From Piscinibacter sp047602365 (GTDB taxonomy: Bacteria; Pseudomonadota; Gammaproteobacteria; Burkholderiales; Burkholderiaceae_C), in assembly GCA_047602365.1 (NCBI GenBank), contig JASGHM010000002.1, positions 1,240,001-1,304,000 on the forward strand: DNA of 64,000 nt, written 5' to 3'. Each line of letters starts with the position of its first letter. Within the stretch, counting starts at the first letter, position 1. Below, piece after piece: positions 48,904 to 63,527 of the stretch. The position numbers and the translations under genes were made by a program. The notes under the pieces were generated by a model, which was not told the DNA's origin, searched no databases, and saw nothing but the letters and a program-made list of their open reading frames with translations.

Positions 48904-49959
48904 TCAGCTGAACAGCCGGCGCGCGGCGGCCGAACCGGCGGCGAGGTCGCGCGAGGCCAGTTCGTCGTAGAGCCTCGTCAGTTCGCTGCCGATCACCGCG
49001 AAGCTCTCCGCGCCGAGCGGGTGGCCGTTGTCGTCGACCACCTCGGCGTCCATGCCCAGCGACAGCGCCTGCGCGCTGGCCTGCCAGGTGACGAAGGGTT
49101 CGCTCGCCGCATCGGTCTGCGGCACGTCGAAGCTGAGCGTCACGTCGCGCAGCGCCGACTGGTTCGGGTCGTCGGCCAGCGCCGCCTGCGAATCGAAGGC
49201 CAGGACCAGCACCGGCGGCGCGCCCTCGTCGACGCCGGGCAGCACCAGCCGGCCCGGCACCATGCCCGGCACGAAGCCGTGCCGCGCCGCATGCTGCTGG
49301 ATGAAGCCGACGCTCCAGGCCACCGAGCGCGAGCGCAGGTGCACCGCGAGCTGGGCGTCGTGGTCGCCGGCGAACTGGTCGAGCTCGCGGGCGCGCGCCA
49401 CGGCCTCCAGCATGTCGGGGAAGTCGGCCATCGCACCGATGCCGTCGGCGAAGGCCTGCACCTTCTGCACGAACTCGGAATACTCGATCTCGTTGAGCGC
49501 ACCGCCGCGGTTGGCCAGCTGCACGCCGGCCTGGAACTCGCCGTAGCGCTGGCCGGCCGCGGGCGGCTCCCAATCGCGCGTCACGGCGTTCAGGCCCTCG
49601 ACGAAGAAAGGCTTGTTGCCGGCGCGGCGTGTAGTCGGCAGGTGGGAGATCGCCATTTCGCCGCTGATCTGCACCTCGACCGAGAGCGTGGCGACCGCGT
49701 CGATCAGCGCGTCGAGGCGGACCGCAATGCGGCGTGGCGCACGCAGTTCGGCGGCCGGTGCCGCCAGGCCATCGTCCGGCGGCACCGCCTCGAGCGACGG
49801 CTCGGCACCGGGTTCGCCGAGCACCGGCTCGCGCACCTCGGTGGGCTTGGGTGCCACCACGCGCCGCGGCTGCGCACGGCGTGCCTGCCACCAGGCGTGG
49901 CCGGCCATCGCCACCAGCACCGCAGCACCGAAGAGAGCCAGCGCAACGGTCAGGCTCAT
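48904..49959 (-). CDS. zipA: cell division protein ZipA (FtsZ-binding)
   Basis: A 351-residue ZipA-like protein. It has a single N-terminal membrane helix (about residues 3-24), a short basic and Pro-rich linker (25-85), and a C-terminal FtsZ-binding domain (about 205-340) with PGMVPGRLVLPGVDE and VTLSFDVPQTDA. A weakly conserved segment (85-200) lies between. ZipA anchors FtsZ at the division site. The placement between smc and ligA, 13 bases after smc, is typical of Burkholderiales and supports the call even though primary sequence conservation is low. Confidence 0.88.
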   Translation of the reverse strand: MSLTVALALFGAAVLVAMAGHAWWQARRAQPRRVVAPKPTEVREPVLGEPGAEPSLEAVPPDDGLAAPAAELRAPRRIAVRLDALIDAVATLSVEVQISGEMAISHLPTTRRAGNKPFFVEGLNAVTRDWEPPAAGQRYGEFQAGVQLANRGGALNEIEYSEFVQKVQAFADGIGAMADFPDMLEAVARARELDQFAGDHDAQLAVHLRSRSVAWSVGFIQQHAARHGFVPGMVPGRLVLPGVDEGAPPVLVLAFDSQAALADDPNQSALRDVTLSFDVPQTDAASEPFVTWQASAQALSLGMDAEVVDDNGHPLGAESFAVIGSELTRLYDELASRDLAAGSAAARRLFS

Positions 49960-49972
49960 GCCGTGCCTGTGC

Positions 49973-53488
<3,516 letters not shown>

Positions 53489-53513
53489 GGGAGAGCGATG
53501 GGCTGCTCAGCGT

Positions 53514-53531
53514 GAGGGCGCTGGAGCCCTC
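53514..53531 (-). promoter_or_regulatory. stem-loop in the smc leader
   Basis: GAGGGC and GCCCTC form a 6-bp stem with a 6-base loop 26-43 bases upstream of the smc ATG. It could affect smc translation together with the terminator-like hairpin further upstream. Confidence 0.35.
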
Positions 53532-53554
53532 TGCCAAGTCCTTGATTCATATGA

Positions 53555-53576
53555 GAAAACCCGCGATGTCGCGGGT
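53555..53576 (-). terminator. terminator-like hairpin upstream of smc
   Basis: ACCCGCGA (53559-53566) and TCGCGGGT (53569-53576) form an 8-bp stem with a 2-base loop, followed on the minus strand by TTTTCT. It has the layout of an intrinsic terminator directed toward smc. No minus-strand gene lies just upstream of it, so it would act as an attenuator in the smc leader or block antisense transcription from queF. Confidence 0.5.
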
Positions 53577-53638
53577 CGTCTGCGGGGCGGGATGATAGCA
53601 TCGCGGCCCCGCCGAAACCCTCTCCAGTCGTGACCGCC

Positions 53639-54112
53639 ATGGCCAGCAAGCCTTCCGCCCGCCCCAAGCTCAATCAGCGCCCGATGCCGCCCAACCCGCC
53701 CAGCGCGCCGAGCAAGGAACTGCACGTCTTCCCGAATCCGGCGCCCGAGCGCGACTACGTGATCCAGTTCCAGGTGCCCGAGTTCACCTGCCACTGCCCG
53801 CTGACCGGCCAGCCCGACTTCGCGCACTTCACGATCGACATGATCGCGGACAAGCTCTGCGTCGAGCTGAAGAGCCTGAAGATGTACTTCTGGAGCTACC
53901 GCAACGAGGGCGCCTTCCACGAGAAGGTGACCAACACCATCCTCGACGACATCGTCAAGGCGACCAAGCCGCGCTTCATCCGCATCACCGCCAAGTGGTA
54001 CGTGCGCGGTGGCATCTACACCAACGTCGTCGCCGAACACCGCGGCAAGGGCTGGAAGCCGCAGCCGCGCGTGGACCTGCCGGCGCATCCGGCGCAGACT
54101 GGCTTGATCTGA
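53639..54112 (+). CDS. queF: NADPH-dependent 7-cyano-7-deazaguanine reductase QueF, short type
   Basis: A 157-residue unimodular QueF that reduces preQ0 to preQ1 in queuosine synthesis. The nucleophile Cys53 and the acid Asp60 are in FTCHCPLTGQPDFAHF, and the NADPH/QueF motif is ELKSLKMYFWSYRNEGAFHE. The ATG at 53639 is used; a GTG at 53630 is in frame. No preQ1 riboswitch-like A-rich pseudoknot is evident upstream, and no other queuosine genes are in the window. A Pro-rich N-terminal extension of about 25 residues precedes the fold. Confidence 0.95.
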   Translation: MASKPSARPKLNQRPMPPNPPSAPSKELHVFPNPAPERDYVIQFQVPEFTCHCPLTGQPDFAHFTIDMIADKLCVELKSLKMYFWSYRNEGAFHEKVTNTILDDIVKATKPRFIRITAKWYVRGGIYTNVVAEHRGKGWKPQPRVDLPAHPAQTGLI

Positions 54113-54154
54113 AGCGGCCGAGCCGCGGCCGAGTGCGCCACCGATAATCCGCCG

Positions 54155-55345
54155 ATGAACCCGCTGCTCGCGCGCCTGCACCCGTATCCGTTCGAACGAC
54201 TGCGCGAGCTGACGCGCGGCATCGTGCCCAACCCGGCCTTCAAGCCGATCGGCCTGGGCATCGGCGAGCCCAAGCATGCGACGCCGGAGCTGATCAAGCG
54301 CGCATTGACCGACAACCTGGCCGGCCTGGCCAGCTACCCGGCCACCGCCGGCGAGCCGCGCCTGCGCGAAGCCTGCGCCGCATGGATGCAGCGCCGCTAC
54401 GGCGTGACGCTGGATGCCGGCACGCAGGTGCTGCCGGTCAACGGCTCGCGCGAGGCGCTGTTCGCGCTGGCGCAGACCGTGGTCGACCCGACGAAGCCGG
54501 GCGCCACCGTCGTCTGTCCGAATCCGTTCTATCAGATCTACGAAGGCGCGGCGCTGCTCGCCGGCGCGCAGACCGCGTTCGTCAACAGCGACCCGGCACG
54601 CAACTACGCGCCCGACTGGGCCAGCGTGCCCGACGAGGTCTGGGCCCGCACGCAGCTGCTCTACGTCTGCTCGCCGGGCAACCCGACCGGCGCGGTGATG
54701 CCGCTGGCCGAATGGAAGCTGCTGTTCGAGCTGAGCGACCGCCACGGCTTCGTGATCGCCTCCGACGAGTGCTACTCGGAGATCTACTTCCGCGACGAGC
54801 CGCCGCTGGGCGGGCTCGAAGCGGCGGCGCAGCTCGGCCGCCGCGACTTCCGCCGCCTGATCGCGCTGACCAGCCTGTCCAAGCGCTCCAACGTGCCGGG
54901 CATGCGCTCGGGTTTCGTCGCCGGCGACGCGGCGATCCTGAAGCAGTTCCTGCTCTACCGCACCTACCACGGCAGCGCGATGAGCCCGGTGGTGCAGGCG
55001 GCCAGCATCGCCGCCTGGACCGACGAGGAGCACGTGGTCGCCAACCGCAACCTCTACCGCGCCAAGTTCGCCCGGGTCACGCCGCTGCTGGCCGACGTGA
55101 TGGATGTCGCGCTGCCCGACGCCGGCTTCTATCTGTGGGCGGGCGTGGCCGGCGGCGACGACGTAGCCTTCGCGCTGCAGTTGCTCGCTCAATACAATGT
55201 GGCGGTGCTGCCCGGCAGCCTGCTCGCGCGCGAGTCCGGTGGCATCAACCCCGGGGCCGGTCGTGTGCGCATGGCCCTGGTGGCCGGCGTCGACGAATGC
55301 CTCGAGGCTGCGCAACGCATCGTTTCCTTCATCCAAGCCCGCTGA
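54155..55345 (+). CDS. dapC: succinyldiaminopimelate transaminase DapC
   Basis: A 396-residue class I/II PLP aminotransferase that converts N-succinyl-2-amino-6-ketopimelate to succinyl-diaminopimelate. It has NGSREALFALAQ, the PLP-phosphate region, CSPGNPTGAVMPL, SDECYSEIYF and the PLP lysine in LSKRSNVPGMRSGFVAG. Its place directly before dapD (3 bases) and near dapE assigns it to the succinylase branch of lysine and peptidoglycan DAP synthesis rather than to general amino acid transamination. Confidence 0.94.
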   Translation: MNPLLARLHPYPFERLRELTRGIVPNPAFKPIGLGIGEPKHATPELIKRALTDNLAGLASYPATAGEPRLREACAAWMQRRYGVTLDAGTQVLPVNGSREALFALAQTVVDPTKPGATVVCPNPFYQIYEGAALLAGAQTAFVNSDPARNYAPDWASVPDEVWARTQLLYVCSPGNPTGAVMPLAEWKLLFELSDRHGFVIASDECYSEIYFRDEPPLGGLEAAAQLGRRDFRRLIALTSLSKRSNVPGMRSGFVAGDAAILKQFLLYRTYHGSAMSPVVQAASIAAWTDEEHVVANRNLYRAKFARVTPLLADVMDVALPDAGFYLWAGVAGGDDVAFALQLLAQYNVAVLPGSLLARESGGINPGAGRVRMALVAGVDECLEAAQRIVSFIQAR

Positions 55346-55348
55346 GCC

Positions 55349-56170
<822 letters not shown>

Positions 56171-56204
56171 ACGGGCATCAACTCGACACTCCGGGAGGAT
56201 CGGC

Positions 56205-57398
56205 ATGAGCGGTGGAAACATGGAGCGTGTGCTTCGCCTGATGGCGGAGAAAGGCGCGTCGGACGTCTACCTGTCGGCCAACTCGCCGATCCTCATCAAG
56301 ATCAGCGGGCAGCTGCTGCAGCTGTCCGACCAGCCGCTGACGCACGCGCAGCCGCGCCAGCTGCTGGCCGAACTGCTGACGCCGACGCAGCTGGAGGAGC
56401 TCGACGACACCGGCGAGCTGAACATGAGCGTGGGCCTGCCGGGTGTCGGCAGCTTCCGCCTGTCCGGCTTCAAGCAGCGCGGCTCGATCGCCGCGGTGTT
56501 CCGCTGCATCCCGGTGGTCATCCCGACGCTGGAGAGCCTGAACGTCCCGCCGATCCTGAACACGCTGATCCTCGAGAAGCGCGGCCTGATCCTGATGGTC
56601 GGCGCGACCGGCACCGGCAAGAGCACGACGCTGGCGTCGATGCTGGAGCAGCGCAACCAGCAGATGGCCGGCCACATCCTCACCATCGAGGACCCGATCG
56701 AGTTCCTGTTCACCAACAAGAAGTCGGTGGTCAACCAGCGCGAGGTCGGGCGCGACACCAACACGCTGCAGGTCGGCCTGAAGAACGCACTGCGCCAGGC
56801 GCCGGACTGCATCATGATCGGCGAAATCCGCGACCGCGAAACGATGACCTCGGCGATCTCGTACGCGCTGTCGGGCCACCTGGTGCTGTCGACGCTGCAC
56901 GCCAACAACTCGTACCATGCGCTGGGGCGGATCCTGTCGTTCTACACGCCGGAGGCGCGCCCCGCCCTGCTGGCCGACCTGGCCGCCGGCCTGAAGGCCG
57001 TCATCTCGCAGCGCCTGGTGCGCGCCGTCTCCGGCGGCCGCGTGCCAGCGGTGGAGGTGATGCTCAACACCAAGCTGGTCTCCGAGCTGATCGAACAAGG
57101 CGACTTCACCGGCGTCAAGGAGGCGATGGAGAAGTCGCTGGCCGAGGGCTCGCAGACCTTCGAACAGGACCTGGCGCGCCTGATCACCACCGACATGATC
57201 ACCCGCGACGAAGGCCTGGCCTACGCCGACTCGCCGACCAACCTGATGTGGCGGCTGCAGAACGACATGTCGCCGGTGTCGCGCATCCAGCCGAAGAAGG
57301 AAGAGACCGACGACCAGCCGACCTTCACCGACATCCAGCTCGATGTGCGCGGAAGAGTCGAGCACGATGTCGGGCCTGCTTCGCCCGAACTGAGCGAG
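56205..57398 (+). CDS. PilT/PilU-type twitching ATPase, in frame with dapE
   Basis: About 398 residues of a PilU-type hexameric ATPase that drives type IV pilus retraction. It starts MSGGNMERVLRLMAEKGASD after a good GGGAGG site. Walker A is GATGTGKSTT (133-142), the Asp box holds ILTIEDPIEF, Walker B is CIMIGEIRDRETM and the His box is LSTLHANNS. Its PilU-like tail (KKEETDDQPTFTDIQLDV) is followed by no stop; the frame runs straight into DapE. A TGA at 57391-57393 in the +1 frame would end PilU 5 bases before the DapE ATG, so a single indel may have joined two genes. Confidence 0.88.
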
Positions 57399-58547
57399 AT
57401 GTCGCGGACGCTGCACCTCGTCGAACAGCTGATCGCCTGCCGCTCGGTGACGCCCGACGACGGCGGCTGTCAGCAGATCGTCCGCGAGCGCCTGCTGCCG
57501 CTGGGCTTCGAGTTCGAGACCATCGTCTCGGGGCCGGCCGACTTCCGCGTCACCAACCTGTGGGCGGTGCGTCGCGGCAGCGATGCGGCTGCGCCGCTGC
57601 TGGCCTTCGCCGGCCACACCGACGTCGTGCCCACCGGCCCGCTGGAGCAGTGGCGCAGCGACCCCTTCGTGCCCACGCACCGTGACGGCCGGCTGTACGG
57701 CCGCGGTGCCGCCGACATGAAGAGCTCGCTGGCCGCGATGGTGGTCGCCAGCGAAGAGTTCCTTGCCGCGCAGCCGGCGCACCGCGGCTCGCTCGCCTTC
57801 CTGCTGACCAGCGACGAAGAAGGCCCGGCCAACGACGGCACGGTCAAGGTGGTCGAGTGGCTGCGCGCGCAGCGCGAGCGTGTCGATGCCTGCATCGTCG
57901 GCGAGCCGACCTGCGTCGATCGGCTCGGCGACATGGTCAAGAACGGCCGGCGCGGCTCGTTGTCCGGCAAGCTGACGATCCGGGGCGTGCAGGGCCACAT
58001 CGCCTACCCGCACCTGGCGAAGAACCCGATCCACCTCGCCGCGCCGGCGCTGGCCGAACTGGCGGCGATCGAATGGGACCGCGGCAACGCCTACTTCCCG
58101 CCGACCAGCTGGCAGATGTCCAACATCCATGGCGGCACCGGCGCGACCAACGTCATTCCCGGCGCGCTGGTGGTCGACTTCAACTTCCGTTTCTCGACCG
58201 AGGCGACGCCCGCGTCGCTGAAGCAGCGTGTGCACGCGGTGCTCGATCGCCACAGCCTGGACTACGCGCTGGACTGGACGCTGGGCGGCGAGCCGTTCCT
58301 GACCCCGGTGGGCACGCTCAGTGAAGCGCTGGCCGGCGCGATCCGGGCCGAGACCGGCGTGACGACCGAGCTGTCGACCACCGGCGGCACCTCCGACGGC
58401 CGCTTCATCGCGAAGATCTGCCCGCAGGTGGTCGAATTCGGGCCGCTGAACGCGAGCATCCACAAGATCGACGAATGGGTCGAGGTGGCCAGCCTCGAGC
58501 CGCTGAAGAACATCTACCGGCGCACGCTGGAGACATTGCTGACATGA
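57399..58547 (+). CDS. dapE: succinyl-diaminopimelate desuccinylase DapE
   Basis: A 382-residue M20 dizinc hydrolase that releases succinate to give LL-diaminopimelate. Translation should begin at the internal ATG (MSRTLHLVEQLIACRSVTPDD). Zinc ligands and catalytic Glu lie in FAGHTDVVPTGP, GRGAADMKSSLA and TSDEEGPANDGT, and the C-terminal His is in GPLNASIHKIDEWV. The full length matches the family, so the upstream PilU-like portion is an attached extra. Its stop overlaps the prmB start by 4 bases (ATGA). Confidence 0.95.
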   Translation: MSRTLHLVEQLIACRSVTPDDGGCQQIVRERLLPLGFEFETIVSGPADFRVTNLWAVRRGSDAAAPLLAFAGHTDVVPTGPLEQWRSDPFVPTHRDGRLYGRGAADMKSSLAAMVVASEEFLAAQPAHRGSLAFLLTSDEEGPANDGTVKVVEWLRAQRERVDACIVGEPTCVDRLGDMVKNGRRGSLSGKLTIRGVQGHIAYPHLAKNPIHLAAPALAELAAIEWDRGNAYFPPTSWQMSNIHGGTGATNVIPGALVVDFNFRFSTEATPASLKQRVHAVLDRHSLDYALDWTLGGEPFLTPVGTLSEALAGAIRAETGVTTELSTTGGTSDGRFIAKICPQVVEFGPLNASIHKIDEWVEVASLEPLKNIYRRTLETLLT

Positions 58548-59440
58548 AGCTCATCGCCCTGATCACCGCGCAAAGCGCCCGCCTCAAACAGGCGGGCGTT
58601 TCGTTTGGCCACGGCACCACCAACGCCTTCGACGAAGCCGCCTGGCTGGTGCTGTTCGCGCTCGGCCTGCCGTTCGACGCGCTGGAGGAACGCGCGCAGC
58701 GCGAGCTGTCGGCCGAGGACGAAGCCAAGGCCACCGCGCTGGTGACGCAGCGCATCGAGACACGCAAGCCCGCGGCCTACCTGACCCAGGAAGCCTGGCT
58801 GCAGAACGTGCCCTTCTTCGTCGACGAGCGAGTGATCGTGCCGCGCTCCTTCATCGCCGAACTGCTCGCCGACGGTGAAGGCGAAGGCACGCTGGACGCC
58901 TGGCTGTCCGACCGCACGAAGAAGGTGCTCGACCTGTGCACCGGCAACGGCAGCCTGGCGGTGATCGCCGCGATGGCCTACCCCGAGGTCGACGTCGATG
59001 CGGCCGACCTCTCGCAGGACGCGCTCGACGTGGCGCGCATCAACGTCGACCGACACAAGCTCGGCACACGCATCCGCCTGCTGCAGTCGGACCTGCTGAA
59101 CGCGGTGCGCGGGCCTTACGACCTGATCCTGTGCAACCCGCCCTACGTCAACAGCGCGAGCATGGCCAAGCTGCCGGCCGAGTACCTCGCCGAGCCGGCC
59201 CTGGCGCTGGCCGGCGGCGACGACGGCATGGATCTGGTGCGGCGCATCCTGCGCGACGCGCCTGCGCAGCTCAACGCCGAGGGTGTGCTGGTGCTGGAGA
59301 TCGGCAACGAACGCTGGAACTTCGAGCGTGCCTTCCCGCGCGCCGAGGTCGCCTGGCTGCCCACCAGTGCCGGCGACGACCAGGTGCTGCTGATGACACG
59401 CGACGCATTGGTCAAGCTCGCCCGCCACCTCGAGAGCTGA
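58544..59440 (+). CDS. prmB: ribosomal protein L3 glutamine methyltransferase PrmB
   Basis: A 298-residue class I methyltransferase of the HemK family that methylates a glutamine of ribosomal protein L3. It has a helical N-terminal substrate domain, the SAM loop VLDLCTGNGSLAV and the catalytic NPPY motif in LILCNPPYVNSASM. FGHGTTNAFDEAAWLVL near the N-terminus and VPRSFIAELL before the SAM site are PrmB-type rather than PrmC-type. It overlaps dapE by 4 bases and is followed by the ABC-F gene after 4 bases. Confidence 0.94.
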   Translation: MKLIALITAQSARLKQAGVSFGHGTTNAFDEAAWLVLFALGLPFDALEERAQRELSAEDEAKATALVTQRIETRKPAAYLTQEAWLQNVPFFVDERVIVPRSFIAELLADGEGEGTLDAWLSDRTKKVLDLCTGNGSLAVIAAMAYPEVDVDAADLSQDALDVARINVDRHKLGTRIRLLQSDLLNAVRGPYDLILCNPPYVNSASMAKLPAEYLAEPALALAGGDDGMDLVRRILRDAPAQLNAEGVLVLEIGNERWNFERAFPRAEVAWLPTSAGDDQVLLMTRDALVKLARHLES

Positions 59441-59444
59441 ATCC

Positions 59445-61397
<1,953 letters not shown>

Positions 61398-61445
61398 GCG
61401 CCGCGCCGGTGACCCTGCGTTCAGTCTGGGTATTTACATTGCACA

Positions 61446-61456
61446 CAATTCAATTG
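61446..61456. promoter_or_regulatory. OhrR operator candidate
   Basis: CAATTCAATTG is a perfect 5-base palindrome around C, followed by another CAATT/ATTG arrangement up to 61464. It lies 25 bases before the ohrR ATG, within an AT-rich stretch (TATTTACATT at 61431) that probably forms the promoter. OhrR proteins bind similar AT-rich palindromes and repress ohr until oxidised by organic peroxides. Confidence 0.55.
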
Positions 61457-61480
61457 CTCGATTGAAAGTACAGTCTCGCC

Positions 61481-61969
61481 ATGGCTCGCACGACGACCTC
61501 CACCGCTCCGGCCCAGGCCACCCATTGGCAGCAGCTCGACCAGCAGCTGTGCTTCGCGTTGTACTCGGCCTCGCTGGCCACCACCAAGCTCTACAAGCCG
61601 CTGCTCGAGCCGCTGGGCCTGACCTACCCGCAGTACCTGGCGCTGCTGGTGCTGTGGGAACGTGACGGCCTGAGCGTCGGCGAACTCGGCGAGCGCCTGT
61701 TCCTCGACTCCGGCACGCTGACGCCGCTGCTCAAGCGCATGGAGGCCTCGGGCTGGCTGAGCCGCGCCCGCGCCGCCGACGACGAACGCCGCGTGCTCGT
61801 CCACCTGACCGCCGAAGGCCGCGCGCTGAAGCGCCGTGCCGCATCGGTCCCCCGTGAACTCGCGGCCGCCACCGGCTGCAGTGCCGACGAACTCGTCGGG
61901 CTCACCCAGCGCCTGCAGCAGCTGCGCACGCAGCTGCTCGACGCCCCCATCCTGTCCCACCACGCCTGA
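61481..61969 (+). CDS. ohrR: organic hydroperoxide sensor/repressor OhrR (MarR family)
   Basis: A 162-residue MarR-type winged-helix repressor. The peroxide-sensing Cys24 is in QQLCFALYSASLATTKLYKP, and Tyr and other residues around it match OhrR. The recognition helix lies in LFLDSGTLTPLLKRMEASGWL. A second cysteine, Cys133 (TGCSADEL), makes it a two-cysteine OhrR of the type that forms an intersubunit disulfide. It sits 12 bases ahead of ohr on the same strand, so both are probably autoregulated from the palindrome at 61446. Confidence 0.95.
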   Translation: MARTTTSTAPAQATHWQQLDQQLCFALYSASLATTKLYKPLLEPLGLTYPQYLALLVLWERDGLSVGELGERLFLDSGTLTPLLKRMEASGWLSRARAADDERRVLVHLTAEGRALKRRAASVPRELAAATGCSADELVGLTQRLQQLRTQLLDAPILSHHA

Positions 61970-61981
61970 AGGAGGCACACC

Positions 61982-62404
61982 ATGGCTCTCGAAAAGATCC
62001 TCTACACCGCCCACGCCACCACCACCGGCGGCCGCGAAGGCAAGTCGCAGTCCGACGACGGCAAGCTCAGCGTGACGCTGGCGCCGCCGAAGGAGATGGG
62101 CGGCAACGGCAACGGCACCAACCCCGAGCAGCTGTTCGCCGCCGGCTACTCGGCCTGCTTCATGGGCGCGATGAAGTTCGTCGCCGGCACGCAGAAGAAG
62201 CTGGTCCCGGGCGACGCCTCGATCAGCGCCGACGTCGGCATCGGCCCGATCCCGGCCGGCTTCGGCATCCAGGTCGCGATGCGTATCAGCGTGCCGGGCT
62301 GGTCCAAGGAAGACACGCAGGCGCTGGTCGACGCCGCGCACAAGGTCTGCCCGTACTCGAACGCGACGCGCGGCAACATCGACGTGACGCTGACGGTGGT
62401 CTGA
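61982..62404 (+). CDS. ohr: organic hydroperoxide resistance protein Ohr
   Basis: A 140-residue Ohr of the OsmC/Ohr fold, a thiol-dependent peroxidase that reduces organic hydroperoxides using lipoylated proteins. The catalytic Cys59 is in GYSACFMGAM, and Cys123 is in HKVCPYSNATRGNIDV. The conserved Arg and Glu that organise the active site are present (REGKSQSDDGK and NPEQLFAAGYSA). It follows ohrR in the same operon. Its stop codon lies within the first bases of the repeat element at 62401. Confidence 0.97.
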   Translation: MALEKILYTAHATTTGGREGKSQSDDGKLSVTLAPPKEMGGNGNGTNPEQLFAAGYSACFMGAMKFVAGTQKKLVPGDASISADVGIGPIPAGFGIQVAMRISVPGWSKEDTQALVDAAHKVCPYSNATRGNIDVTLTVV

Positions 62405-62500
62405 GCCGCCGAAGCGAGGCGCCTGTGCAACTGCGCAGCGCAGGCGGCTCACCTCAGGCCGACGCTGGCCAGCTTCGCAGGGCCTTCGCTCTGGCCTGAG
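62401..62500 (+). repeat. two-hairpin intergenic repeat, copy 2 (with partial third unit)
   Basis: This copy starts at the ohr stop codon and matches 17053-17152 (other strand) at 90 of 100 positions. Arms are GAGCCGCC (62403-62410) with GGCGGCTC (62443-62450), and CTCAGGCC (62453-62460) with GGCCTGAG (62493-62500). The first 22 bases are repeated exactly at 62497-62518, as if a further unit began and was cut off at the asparaginase stop (62520). Like copy 1 it lies between convergent genes. Confidence 0.8.
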
Positions 62501-62519
62501 CCGCCGAAGCGAGGCGCCG

Positions 62520-63452
62520 TCAGGCGTGCATCAGCTGCAGCATCAGCTCGATGCGCGCCTGCACCGGCGTCAGCGTGCCGGCGGCGGGCAAACCGTCGCC
62601 GGTCTTCATCTGCACCGGGCCGTTCAGGCAGCGTGTGCTGCGCCAGACCGTGACGCCCGCGCCCTGCGCCTCGGCCAGCGCGGCTTCGAGGGCGTGATGC
62701 AGGCTGCCGTTGCCGGTGCCGGCGACGACGATGCCCTTCACCCCCGCTGCCACCAGCGCCCGCACGCCGTCGGCTCGCGCCCCGGCATGGCTGGTGATGA
62801 TCTCCACCCAGGGCCATCCGCCCTTCTCGACGAGGTCCAGCCCGAGTGCCTCGCCCGCCGGCCAGTCGCGCAGCCGCCTCAGCCGACCTTCCTCGAGGTA
62901 GCCCAGCGGCCCGGCATCCCCCGAGCCGAACGCGTCGACGCGGTAGCTGTGCACCTTGCGCAGGTCCAGCGCCGAATGCGCCGTGCCGGCAAGCACCGCC
63001 ATCACGCCGCGCGCGCCGCTCTCGTGCACCAGCGTCACCGCATCGAGCAGGTTCTGCGGGCCGTCGCGCAGCAGCGCGGTGGCCGGGCGCATCGCCGCGG
63101 CCAGCACGACCGGCTTGATCGGCGCCAGCAGGCGCTGCAGCGCATAGGCGGTCTCCTCCAGCGTGTCGGTGCCGTGGGTGATCACGACACCGGCGATCTC
63201 GTCGCGCGCCAGCAGCTCGGCGACCCGCCGGGCGAGCACGGCCCAGACGGCGAATTCCATGTCCTTGCTGTCGAGCTGCGCGATCTGCTCGGTGATCAAC
63301 GGCACCTCGCGCAGCGCCGGCACGGCGTCGACCAGCGCCCTCACGCCGAGCTGCGCAGCGGTGTAGCCGATGTTGTCGCCGGGGTCGGCAGCGGTGCCGG
63401 CGATCGTGCCGCCGGTGGCCAGCACGGCCACGGTTCCTGTCCTGTCTTGCAT
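62520..63452 (-). CDS. type I/II L-asparaginase family amidohydrolase
   Basis: A 310-residue asparaginase/glutaminase-family enzyme. The two catalytic threonines are in LATGGTIAGTA (about residue 15) and GVVITHGTDTLEETAYAL (about 90), the latter with the Asp and Lys-type partner region. It has no signal peptide, so it is cytosolic (type I-like in location), while AMRPATALLRDGPQNLLDAV resembles the bacterial family in general. It converts asparagine to aspartate and ammonia. It converges with ohr and is divergent from lexA, whose SOS boxes lie in the shared gap; SOS control of the asparaginase is not implied. Confidence 0.92.
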   Translation of the reverse strand: MQDRTGTVAVLATGGTIAGTAADPGDNIGYTAAQLGVRALVDAVPALREVPLITEQIAQLDSKDMEFAVWAVLARRVAELLARDEIAGVVITHGTDTLEETAYALQRLLAPIKPVVLAAAMRPATALLRDGPQNLLDAVTLVHESGARGVMAVLAGTAHSALDLRKVHSYRVDAFGSGDAGPLGYLEEGRLRRLRDWPAGEALGLDLVEKGGWPWVEIITSHAGARADGVRALVAAGVKGIVVAGTGNGSLHHALEAALAEAQGAGVTVWRSTRCLNGPVQMKTGDGLPAAGTLTPVQARIELMLQLMHA

Positions 63453-63462
63453 TTTCTTCAAA

Positions 63463-63497
63463 CTGGATGAAAATACAGCCACTGGACATTCATCCAG
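63463..63497. promoter_or_regulatory. two tandem LexA (SOS) boxes upstream of lexA
   Basis: CTGGATGAAAATACAG (63463-63478) and CTGGACATTCATCCAG (63482-63497) each fit the CTG-N10-CAG pattern of proteobacterial LexA boxes, with a G in place of the usual fourth-base T. They lie 31-65 bases before the lexA GTG. Two boxes at lexA are also known in E. coli and imply tight autoregulation. Confidence 0.75.
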
Positions 63498-63527
63498 CGA
63501 CGCTTTCATTCCCGCCCAGGAGTGCCC

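Noticed and set aside
53577..53638. preQ1 riboswitch ahead of queF
   Set aside because: No short stem-loop with an A-rich tail is present; the region is GC-rich and its only good hairpin belongs to the smc side.
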